Part shown: positions 16,254 to 24,033 of the stretch, in pieces
How the letters are laid out: every line of letters begins with the position of its first letter
How positions within the stretch are numbered: position 1 is the stretch's first letter
Origin: Mycobacterium haemophilum DSM 44634
GTDB lineage: Bacteria; Actinomycetota; Actinomycetes; Mycobacteriales; Mycobacteriaceae
DNA length: 64,000 nucleotides
Direction: 5' to 3'
NCBI RefSeq assembly: GCF_000340435.2
Contig: NZ_CP011883.2
Coordinates: 4,014,687 to 4,078,686, forward strand
The notes under the pieces: model-generated
The model's database searches: none
The model's input: the letters and a program-made list of their open reading frames with translations, nothing else
What the model was told of the DNA's origin: nothing
Position numbers and translations under genes: made by a program

Positions 16254-16571
16254 ATGCAGCCCATGTCGTTCGACCCGGCCGTGGCCACCGTCGGTTCGCA
16301 GGTGCTCGACACCGCGACGCAAGGCATTCAGGCTGGCCAGAACGTGTCGACCGGTTTGGCGGCGCTGGCACCCGCCGGTGCCGACGAGGTCTCGTTGTGC
16401 GCGGTGGAGTTCTTCACGGCGGAGGCTAATCAGATGCTGGCTATGAACCAGGCAGCGCACGAAGAACTTATGCGAGCGGGCGAGACGTTAACACAGATAG
16501 CCCGGATGTATTCGGAAGCCGACCTGGCTGCGAGCAACGCGATACGGGCCAATGAGCTGGCCGGCTTTTAG
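16254..16571 (+). CDS. PE family protein, PE34-like
   Basis: 105 aa from the ATG at 16254, which has a good GGGAGGTAG about 10 bp upstream; the frame is open further back to 16194. It is a bare PE domain: two long helices joined near LAPAGADEVS, with the conserved Tyr-containing end (TQIARMYSEADLAASNAIRANELAGF) fitting the YxxxD/E type VII secretion signal. The start MQPMSFDPAVATVGSQVL and the serX neighbourhood resemble Mtb PE34 (Rv3746c). No PPE partner or ESX gene is adjacent, so an unlinked partner is likely. Confidence 0.82.
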   Translation: MQPMSFDPAVATVGSQVLDTATQGIQAGQNVSTGLAALAPAGADEVSLCAVEFFTAEANQMLAMNQAAHEELMRAGETLTQIARMYSEADLAASNAIRANELAGF

Positions 16572-16659
16572 GGCGCATATCGGGCGTGGAGCTTTTCTGC
16601 GTGGGCAGCGGATCAGGCGTTCATTTCAAACTCACGCCGGGGAGCGCGATACTAAGCAC

Positions 16660-17046
16660 GTGCCTGATCGCAATGTGCTGGGCGGCCCGCTGGAACCGTG
16701 CGGCACCGAACCACTCACCGGCTTCTATCGCGACGGCTGCTGCTCGACCGGGCTCGAGGATCTCGGCCGGCACACTATCTGCGCTGTAATGACCGCTGAG
16801 TTCCTAGAGCACCAACGCTCTATCGGTAACGACCTATTGACACCGGTGCCCGAGTATCGGTTTCCCGGCCTGCTACCGGGCGACCGCTGGTGCGTGACCG
16901 CGTTGAACTGGCTGCGGGCACACCACGACGGCTGCGCCGCCCCTGTGGTGTTGGCGTCCACGCATGAGCGCACCCTGGAGGTGGTCCCGCTCGAGGCGCT
17001 ACAAGAACACAAAATCGACGTTCCCGACGACCTGGCTAACTTGTAA
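16660..17046 (+). CDS. DUF2237 family protein
   Basis: 128 aa from the GTG at 16660; the open frame starts at 16552 but overlaps the PE gene. The protein carries the full DUF2237 signature: NVLGGPLEPCG, TGFYRDGCCSTG, HTICAVMTAEFL, GNDLLTPVPEYRFPGLLPGDRWCVTALNW and the final VVLASTHERTLEVVPLEAL. Two conserved Cys positions suggest metal or redox binding. The function of the family is unknown. Confidence 0.85.
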   Translation: MPDRNVLGGPLEPCGTEPLTGFYRDGCCSTGLEDLGRHTICAVMTAEFLEHQRSIGNDLLTPVPEYRFPGLLPGDRWCVTALNWLRAHHDGCAAPVVLASTHERTLEVVPLEALQEHKIDVPDDLANL

Positions 17047-17070
17047 CGCCGACAACCCACCGCGTGTCAG

Positions 17071-18411
17071 TTACGGCACTTCCGTCGAGTACAGCCATGC
17101 ATCCCACAGTGGCCGCAGTGGCTTGCTGGAGTAGTTGGCGGCCAGACCGGTGAAGTCATCGGTAACGACCGTGGCATGGCGATACCGGGTCGTCCAATCC
17201 TTAAGCAGCGCAAAGAATTTCTCGTCGCCCAGCAGCCCGCGCAGCGCGTGCAGAGTCAACGCGCCGCGCTTGTACACGCGGTCGTCGAACATATCTCGTG
17301 GTCCGGGATCGGCGAGCAGCAGGTCTTGTGGCTGCTCGCGCAGTTGCTCGTGGTGGCCACGGGCGAGCTCGTCAGCGCTCGGCCCGCCGCTGTATTCGGA
17401 CCACAACCACTCCGCGTAGCACGCGAATCCCTCGTGTAACCAGATGTCACACCACCGACGCGCGGTCACCGAGTTGCCGAACCACTGGTGCGCTAGTTCG
17501 TGGGCGATGAAACGCTCGTGAGCACGGGTGCCATCGCAGTGATTAGCGCCAAAGATCGAAATGCCCTGTGCTTCAAGTGGTATCTCGAGCGGATCGTCGG
17601 TAACAACGACCGTGTACCCGTTCGCCAACGGATATGGTCCGAACAACTCGACGAACAGATTCATCATCTCAGGCTGGCGGATGAAGTCGTGTTCGAAGTC
17701 GCGGCGCAGCCGCTGCGGCAACGCCGCCTGGATCAGCACCGGCGCCCCAGCCAGCCGCGTCGTCCCGTACATGCCGATCTGTAGGGTGACGAGATACGTC
17801 GATGTCGGTTCGGGTTGTTCGTAAGTCCACACGGTCTGCGAAGCTCGTACCCGTCGCGCCACCAATTTGCCGTTGGCGATCACCCGGTATCGGCTTTCGG
17901 TGCTGATCTGAATGCGGTAAGCGGCCTTGGCGCTGGGGTGGTCGTTGCACGGGAACCACGATGCGGCGCCGTTGGGTTGCCCGGCGACCAGCACACCGTT
18001 GGTCAGCTCCTCGAAACCGACATCACCCCACAGCGATTGCAGCGGTCTCGGTGAACCGCCGTAGCGCACCACGATCGACAGCGCCACCCCGGCCGCCAGC
18101 TTCGATACCAGCCGGATATGCAACTTGCCTCCGCGACAAGAGAATTGGGCGGCCGGCTTGCCGTTCACCGAAACCTTCGACACCGTCAAGGCATTCGACA
18201 GGTCGAGCGTTAGCTGCTGCAACTCCATCAGCGTCACCGCCGTGATGGTCGCCGATCCCGACAGCCGATTGATCGCGACCCGGTACTCTAGCTCCAACTC
18301 ATAACGCGACACCCGGTAGCCAGCGTTGCCATTTTTCGGCAGGTACGGGTCGATGACCGCGGGCGCGACTTCCTTCGGGATCATCTTGGTCGACTTGGCG
18401 GACGCTTTCAC
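17071..18411 (-). CDS. M1-family (aminopeptidase N-like) zinc metallopeptidase
   Basis: 446 aa, about half the length of classical PepN, so only the N-terminal beta-saddle (about 30-200) and the catalytic domain (about 205-440) are present. The zinc site is H304-E305-H308 (HELAHQWFGN) with the third ligand E327 in WLHEGFACYAEW. The substrate-recognition motif GxMEN is replaced by PLEAQGISIFG. No signal peptide is seen. Its GTG overlaps the stop of the NRPS gene (GTGA, 18408-18411), which indicates coupled translation and a linked role. Confidence 0.88.
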   Translation of the reverse strand: MKASAKSTKMIPKEVAPAVIDPYLPKNGNAGYRVSRYELELEYRVAINRLSGSATITAVTLMELQQLTLDLSNALTVSKVSVNGKPAAQFSCRGGKLHIRLVSKLAAGVALSIVVRYGGSPRPLQSLWGDVGFEELTNGVLVAGQPNGAASWFPCNDHPSAKAAYRIQISTESRYRVIANGKLVARRVRASQTVWTYEQPEPTSTYLVTLQIGMYGTTRLAGAPVLIQAALPQRLRRDFEHDFIRQPEMMNLFVELFGPYPLANGYTVVVTDDPLEIPLEAQGISIFGANHCDGTRAHERFIAHELAHQWFGNSVTARRWCDIWLHEGFACYAEWLWSEYSGGPSADELARGHHEQLREQPQDLLLADPGPRDMFDDRVYKRGALTLHALRGLLGDEKFFALLKDWTTRYRHATVVTDDFTGLAANYSSKPLRPLWDAWLYSTEVP

Positions 18412-21400
18412 GCGGCGGCGTCCTGCACGCCGCTGGCGGGCGCGTCCTTGTCGTTGGACTTCTTACGGTGAAGGTTCTGGGGTTTCCAAGGCCGGATCGG
18501 ATTGCCCTGCCAACGTGTCGAAGCAGGCACTTCGTCGCCGCGCACCACCAATGACGCGGGACCGACGGTGGCGCCGGCACCTAGCCGGGCAGCGGGCAGC
18601 GCGACGCAATGCGGCCCCAGGGTCGCGCCGGGTTCCAGTACGACGGTGTCCATCCGCATGATCCGATCATGGAAAAGATGTGTTTGCACCACGCAGCCGC
18701 GGTTGACGGTGGCACCCTTGCCAAGCGTGACCAGGTCCGCCTCAGGCAGCCAATAGGTTTCACACCACGCGCCGCGCCCGACGTGGGCGCCCAGCGCACG
18801 TAGCCATAGGTTCATTACCGGTGTGCCGCTGGCCGCGCGCGCGAACCATGGCGCGGCGACGGTTTCGACGAACGTATCGGCGACCTCGTTGCGCCACACG
18901 AACGACGACCACAGCGGAAATTCGCTGGCTCTGATCCGGCGGACCAGAAGCCATTTCGCGGCAACCGTGACAACACCGGCGATTGTGCCCGCGGCTAGCA
19001 GCACCAGGCCGCCGCCCAGCGCCGCCCACCAGATGCCGAATGTCCTTGCCAGCGCCTGCAGTGCGCCCAGCACCGCCAGCCCGATCGCGACCGTCACGAA
19101 TACCGGCAGCAACCGACACGTTTCCACGACGGCGCGCATTATCTTCAACCGCGGCGGCGGATCATAGGTAGTTTCCGCATCGGACTCGGCGGGGCGCCGC
19201 CGCAGCCGCATCGGCGGGCTGCCCAACCAGGATGAACCACGCTTGGCTTTGGGAGGCGTCGCCGATAGCACCGCGACCAGTCCGTCTTCGGGGACGCGGC
19301 GGCCCGGCTGAGTGATGCCTGAGTTGCCGAGAAACGCACGCCGGCCGACGGTGGCCTTGGCCGCGTAGATCCAGCCGCCGCCGAGCTCGTAGGACGCCAC
19401 CATGGTGTCATCGGCCAGGAACGCGCCGTCCTCGATCGCGGTGAACTTGGGGGTCAGCAACACCGTGGAGATCTCGGTGCCGCGGCCGACCGTGGCGCCG
19501 AGGCACCGCAGCCACAGCGGCGTCAGCATGCTGGCATACAACGGGAACAGGTAATTGCGCGCGGCGTCCATGAGCCGCTCGGTCGCCCACAACTGCCAGC
19601 CGACGCGGCTGCGCACCGGGTGGTAGCCCTCGCGCAGCCCCATCGACAGCCCCCGCACCGCCACCACCGTCAGCAGCGCGTACACCACCAATCCGGCCAA
19701 AGTCGCGACAGGTGTCCACAGCAGTGTGGGCAGCACAGCCTGCGACAAACGGCCCGTGTGGCGGATGGCCACTGCGATGACCGCAAGGCTGGTCGCCACC
19801 GCGATCAGCGGCAGACCGGCAAGCAGCAGCGACGTCAGCCCGTACACCGGGACCCAGTGGCTTTTGCGTGCTGGCCGTTCGTCGGGCCACGGGTGGCGGG
19901 CCTTGCCAGACTTCACCGCGGGTGAACCCTGCCAGTACTGGCCGCTCTTGATCTTGTCAATCACACCCGAACCCGGCGCCACATCGGCGTTCTTGCCGAC
20001 GACCGCGCCCGGCAACAATGTGGTCCGGGCGGCGATCGTTGCGTCGTTGCCGATCGTGATCGCACCGATGTGGAACGCGTCCCCGTCGATCCAGTGCCCG
20101 CACAGGTCCACCTCGGGTTCGACTGCGCTGCGGTGCCCGAGCGTCAACAGCCCCGTGACGGGCGGGACCGAATGCAGATCGACGCCCTTGCCGATATCGG
20201 CGCCCAGCGCGCGGGCGTAGTACACCAACCATGGCGCTCCGGCCAGGTTCTCGGCGCCGCTGGCCTCGGCCAGCCGCTCGACGAACCACACACGCAGGTG
20301 CACCCACCCGCCCCGGGGGTAGGTGCCGGGCTTCACCTTCCAGAGCAAGATGCGCGCGAACAGCACCGCGGTACCCATCCGCCCCACCGGCGTGACGAAC
20401 AGCACGAACGCCGCCGCAACCAGCCTCCAGTTCACCGCAACGGTCCACGGCACCAGATGTAGGGCGCGCGCGACGTTGTTGCCTACCGCCAACCAGGTCA
20501 CCCACTGCAACGCCGCCAGCGTCGCCAACGGCACCGACAAGGCGGTCTGCGCCAGCTGGGTCAGCCACGGGGTGGGTTGCACGACCCGCTCGGTGACCTG
20601 CGGTGGGGGTTCAAGCTCGTCGAGGAACCCGGCGAGCGAGCCCAGCCGAGGGTGGTCATACAGGTCGGCGACGGTGATCTGCGGATACTGGTGCCGCAGC
20701 GTGGCCACGAGCTGGGCGGCTGCCAGCGAGCCGCCGCCAAGCGCGAAGAAGTCAGCCTCCGGACCGTCAACGACAACCCCCAGCAGATCCCGCCACATCT
20801 CGGCCACCCGACCCGTCGTGCCGCCCAGGTCAGGTGTTTCCTCGGCGTCCGAAATATCTGAGCCGGGTAGCGGCCACGGCAGCGCATCCCGGTCGACCTT
20901 GCCCGACGTGCGGGTGGGCAGCTCCTCGACTCGAACCAGCCGTGGCACCAGCGCGGCGGGCAGCTGCGCGGCGAGCCGGCTGCGGGCCTCGTTGATATCA
21001 AACGACGGGTCCGCGCTGACGACGTAGCCGACCAGCACCGGCGTGCCGGCGGCAGTACGACGGACCGCGGCCGCACCGCCACTGACCCCCGGCAAGTGGA
21101 CCAGCGCGGCGTCGACCTCGCCGAGCTCGATGCGGCGGCCGCCGACCTTGACCTGGTCATCGGCTCGGCCGCAGAAATACAACCCGTCGCGTTCCAACCG
21201 GACGAGATCACCGCTGCGGTAAGCGCGGCGCCAACCCAGCGTCGGCAGCGCGGCGTACTTCTCGGCGTCTTTGTCCTGGTCCAAGTAGCGAGCCAGCCCC
21301 ACACCACCGATCATCAGCTCGCCGCTGTCTCCATAGCCGACCGGCCGGCCGTTGCTATCGACGACGGCCAGGTCCCAGCCCGGCAGCGGCAGCCCGATGC

Positions 21401-22388
21401 TAATGGGGCCCCCGCCGTCGAGCTTGGCGGCGCACGCGACCACCGTGGCTTCGGTCGGGCCGTAGGTATTCCACACCTCCCGACCGTCTTGGATACTTGG
21501 GCCGAGCCGCTCGGCCAGTTCCGGAGGGCAAGCCTCGCCGCCGAAAATCAACAGCCGAACCGCTTCAAGTGCCTCGGCGGGCCACAGCGACGCCAGCGCC
21601 GGCACCGTCGAGACAACGGTCACGTCGCGGGTGACCAGCCACGGGCCGAGGTCCATCCCGCTGCGGACCAGCGATCGCGGCGCAGGTACCAAGCAGGCGC
21701 CGTTGCGCCAGGCCAGCCACATCTCCTCGCACGATGCGTCGAAAGCCACTGACAACCCGGCCAGTACCCGGTCACCTGGACCAATCGGGTTGTCCTGCAA
21801 AAACGTCCGCGCCTCGGCGTCGACGAACGCGGCGGCACTGCGATGCGTGACGGCCACACCCTTCGGGGTGCCAGTCGATCCGGACGTGAAGATGATCCAC
21901 GCGTCGTCGCGGACCAGCGGCGCCGCGGCCCGCCAACCGCGGGAGGAGCCGGGGCCTCGTTGCAGGCCCGTTTCGGTGATGACCGCTGCGACGTTGGCCT
22001 CGCCAAATACCAGCTCGGCGCGCTCGTCGGGGTCGTCGGCGTCGACCGGTACGTAGGCCGCACCGGTGGCCAGCACCGAAAGGATCGCCTCATACAGCGC
22101 ATAGCTGCCCGACGGCATCCGGATGCCGATCCGGTCGCCACGGCCAATGCCGCGCGCGGCCAGCCAGGCCGCGCCGGCCTCGATGTCGGCGATCAGCTCG
22201 CTATAGGTGAGCTGTACGGCGCCGTCGTCGATCGCCGCGGCGTCCGGGTAACGCGCCGCGGTCTCATTGAGGATGTCGATGAGCGTGCGCGGGCTCGGTG
22301 CATCAGGCGACAACAAATACTGGGGTGGGACTAGCTCTGGGTCCGGCGGCCCAGCAGGCCCGGAGGGCTCGGAAAGTGCAGCCACCAT
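18408..22388 (-). CDS. Pls/PosA-type single-module NRPS with membrane and hexapeptide-repeat domains
   Basis: 1326 aa. Residues ~35-510 form an amino-acid adenylation domain (A3 core IFTSGSTGTPKG at 166-177, then NTYGPTEATV and YRSGDLV). A carrier domain follows with its phosphopantetheine serine at 554 (FFALGGGSLAAA). From ~610 there are several membrane helices separating three left-handed beta-helix (hexapeptide-repeat) blocks at about 750-825, 985-1045 and 1230-1310. This A-T-TM order is that of epsilon-poly-lysine synthetase and its relatives, in which the C-terminal domains join monomers without a normal condensation domain. No thioesterase is visible. Product unknown; a short peptide or amino-acyl modification is possible. 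Confidence 0.88.
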   Translation of the reverse strand: MVAALSEPSGPAGPPDPELVPPQYLLSPDAPSPRTLIDILNETAARYPDAAAIDDGAVQLTYSELIADIEAGAAWLAARGIGRGDRIGIRMPSGSYALYEAILSVLATGAAYVPVDADDPDERAELVFGEANVAAVITETGLQRGPGSSRGWRAAAPLVRDDAWIIFTSGSTGTPKGVAVTHRSAAAFVDAEARTFLQDNPIGPGDRVLAGLSVAFDASCEEMWLAWRNGACLVPAPRSLVRSGMDLGPWLVTRDVTVVSTVPALASLWPAEALEAVRLLIFGGEACPPELAERLGPSIQDGREVWNTYGPTEATVVACAAKLDGGGPISIGLPLPGWDLAVVDSNGRPVGYGDSGELMIGGVGLARYLDQDKDAEKYAALPTLGWRRAYRSGDLVRLERDGLYFCGRADDQVKVGGRRIELGEVDAALVHLPGVSGGAAAVRRTAAGTPVLVGYVVSADPSFDINEARSRLAAQLPAALVPRLVRVEELPTRTSGKVDRDALPWPLPGSDISDAEETPDLGGTTGRVAEMWRDLLGVVVDGPEADFFALGGGSLAAAQLVATLRHQYPQITVADLYDHPRLGSLAGFLDELEPPPQVTERVVQPTPWLTQLAQTALSVPLATLAALQWVTWLAVGNNVARALHLVPWTVAVNWRLVAAAFVLFVTPVGRMGTAVLFARILLWKVKPGTYPRGGWVHLRVWFVERLAEASGAENLAGAPWLVYYARALGADIGKGVDLHSVPPVTGLLTLGHRSAVEPEVDLCGHWIDGDAFHIGAITIGNDATIAARTTLLPGAVVGKNADVAPGSGVIDKIKSGQYWQGSPAVKSGKARHPWPDERPARKSHWVPVYGLTSLLLAGLPLIAVATSLAVIAVAIRHTGRLSQAVLPTLLWTPVATLAGLVVYALLTVVAVRGLSMGLREGYHPVRSRVGWQLWATERLMDAARNYLFPLYASMLTPLWLRCLGATVGRGTEISTVLLTPKFTAIEDGAFLADDTMVASYELGGGWIYAAKATVGRRAFLGNSGITQPGRRVPEDGLVAVLSATPPKAKRGSSWLGSPPMRLRRRPAESDAETTYDPPPRLKIMRAVVETCRLLPVFVTVAIGLAVLGALQALARTFGIWWAALGGGLVLLAAGTIAGVVTVAAKWLLVRRIRASEFPLWSSFVWRNEVADTFVETVAAPWFARAASGTPVMNLWLRALGAHVGRGAWCETYWLPEADLVTLGKGATVNRGCVVQTHLFHDRIMRMDTVVLEPGATLGPHCVALPAARLGAGATVGPASLVVRGDEVPASTRWQGNPIRPWKPQNLHRKKSNDKDAPASGVQDAAA

Positions 22389-22471
22389 ACGAAAATACTC
22401 AAACCGCGCAATGGCCGCGGCGCTCGGTCAGGTTGCTATCGCAGCCGGCGGCGACGACACTGCGCATTCGG

Positions 22472-23911
22472 CTACCCGGTGCTTTCAACAGCTAGTTCAG
22501 CGGGCGCCATCGCAGTCGCCAGGACAGTCAACTGCCCGGAAAGGCCCGCGCGTCTACGGATTTCGACGAATTCTGCCGCCATAGCCGCAGTGACCTCGTG
22601 GGGGTCCTCGACAGTGGCGTCGTCTGTCAGCACCGAAATATTGAGCTGATCAACATAACTCCACACGGTGATGTTGAGCCCACAGCAAGGGACCAACGGC
22701 CCTACCGAATAGACTTCGGTAACTAGCCCGCCACCGACCCGACCGCGTCGTTCGAAGGGACCGCGAACGTTCGAGATGGTCAGGTTGGCCATCCTGCTTA
22801 CCGCCTTGCGTTTGGATGCCAACCGGCCAAAAACTTCCGCAACCATCGGCGGGGTATACATCAACCAGCTGCTGACCAGCTTTGGCCCTCTGAGCCTCTG
22901 CCGCTCTTTGGCCAAGATGGCGCCCTCACGGCAGTGTCGTACCCGCTCCAGCGGGTCTTCGAGGTCAACGGGCAGCGTGACGGACAACCCGTCGGCGAAA
23001 TTCCCGGAAACCCGATCCACTGAAAAGTCGATACCAATCGGGATGACCGCCACCAGGCGATCGGCCTTGCCGTCGTAGCGCAACAGCAACGTACGCAGCG
23101 CACCGGTCGACATCGCCAGCACCAGGTCGTTTATGGTGACCCCCAGATGGTTAGCGGTCTGTTTGACGTCGGCCAACGCCAGGGTGGTGGCAGCGAATCT
23201 GCGCTCCGGGCTGGTCACCAGGTGATTCATGAAGGTTGGTAGCGGGGCCAACGGCCGACTCAGCATTTCTGAAAGCTTGCGCGAGCTGCGGCGCACCCGG
23301 GTCAGACCCTGGACACTGTAGCTGATTGTTCGCGGAATCCGCCTGGCCTGGCGTAGGTGGTCCGCGCACGCCAAACGTATCAGCTCCCGCTTGGTGGGGG
23401 CGGGGTCGGGTATGTACCGGCCTTCTTCCGACCCGGGCAGCAGGTCAATGGCAACGGCCATCAGGTTAGCGGCAGCGACCCCATCAACTAGGGCGTGGTG
23501 GATTTTGCCAACCACTGCGATTCGGTTGTCGGCCAGGCCTTTAACGAAATACATCTCCCATAATGGACGCCTGCGGTCAAGCGGGGTGCTGGCGATCGCT
23601 CCGATCGCCTCGTCCAGCTCACGGCGACCACCCGGGGCGGGCAGCCGCCAAGGCCGGATGTGGTAAGTGAGGTCAACAAAGCAGCGCTCGCGCCACATCG
23701 GGTAATGAAACTTGAACGGAATGCCGACCAGCTGAAAGCAAAGGGGCTCGAGCTTATGCAACCGACCGCGGATGACCTCACGGAACCCCTCGATATCGAA
23801 ATCCCGAAGGTCCTCGTCTAACTTGACGACCGCGACTTTGAGCGTATGCATGTGAAGGTTGGGCGATTCGCAGTAGAGCATGACTGCATCTCTGGCGTCC
23901 AGCCGCTTCAA
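22472..23911 (-). CDS. WS/DGAT (wax ester synthase / diacylglycerol acyltransferase) family protein
   Basis: 479 aa from a TTG at 23909-23911, chosen because GCGAGG lies 7 bp upstream and the family normally starts with KRLDARDAVMLY; a GTG at 23947 is also open. The catalytic HHxxxDG is HHALVDG (H138, H139, D143). The conserved ISNVRGP and NADGLS-like (NFADGLSVTLP) segments are present. It should transfer an acyl group from acyl-CoA to an alcohol or diacylglycerol. It is the first of the minus-strand set with the NRPS (83 bp on) and lies 122 bp downstream of mas. It is not PapA5. Confidence 0.9.
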   Translation of the reverse strand: MKRLDARDAVMLYCESPNLHMHTLKVAVVKLDEDLRDFDIEGFREVIRGRLHKLEPLCFQLVGIPFKFHYPMWRERCFVDLTYHIRPWRLPAPGGRRELDEAIGAIASTPLDRRRPLWEMYFVKGLADNRIAVVGKIHHALVDGVAAANLMAVAIDLLPGSEEGRYIPDPAPTKRELIRLACADHLRQARRIPRTISYSVQGLTRVRRSSRKLSEMLSRPLAPLPTFMNHLVTSPERRFAATTLALADVKQTANHLGVTINDLVLAMSTGALRTLLLRYDGKADRLVAVIPIGIDFSVDRVSGNFADGLSVTLPVDLEDPLERVRHCREGAILAKERQRLRGPKLVSSWLMYTPPMVAEVFGRLASKRKAVSRMANLTISNVRGPFERRGRVGGGLVTEVYSVGPLVPCCGLNITVWSYVDQLNISVLTDDATVEDPHEVTAAMAAEFVEIRRRAGLSGQLTVLATAMAPAELAVESTG

Positions 23912-24033
23912 CTTGGAACCTCGCTTACAAAATCGAGACACGACCACATACGAAGACGACAGGAATTAGGCGTTAACTTCGTCGACGTACTTCAGCATCA
24001 CGGCTCACCTCGCGGCGTAGCGCAATCCGCTTC

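Noticed and set aside
22472..23911. PapA5, since it lies beside mas and has HHxxxDG
   Set aside because: The N-terminus KRLDARDAVMLYCESPNLHMHTLKVAVV and ISNVRGP motif are WS/DGAT hallmarks; PapA5 begins and reads differently.
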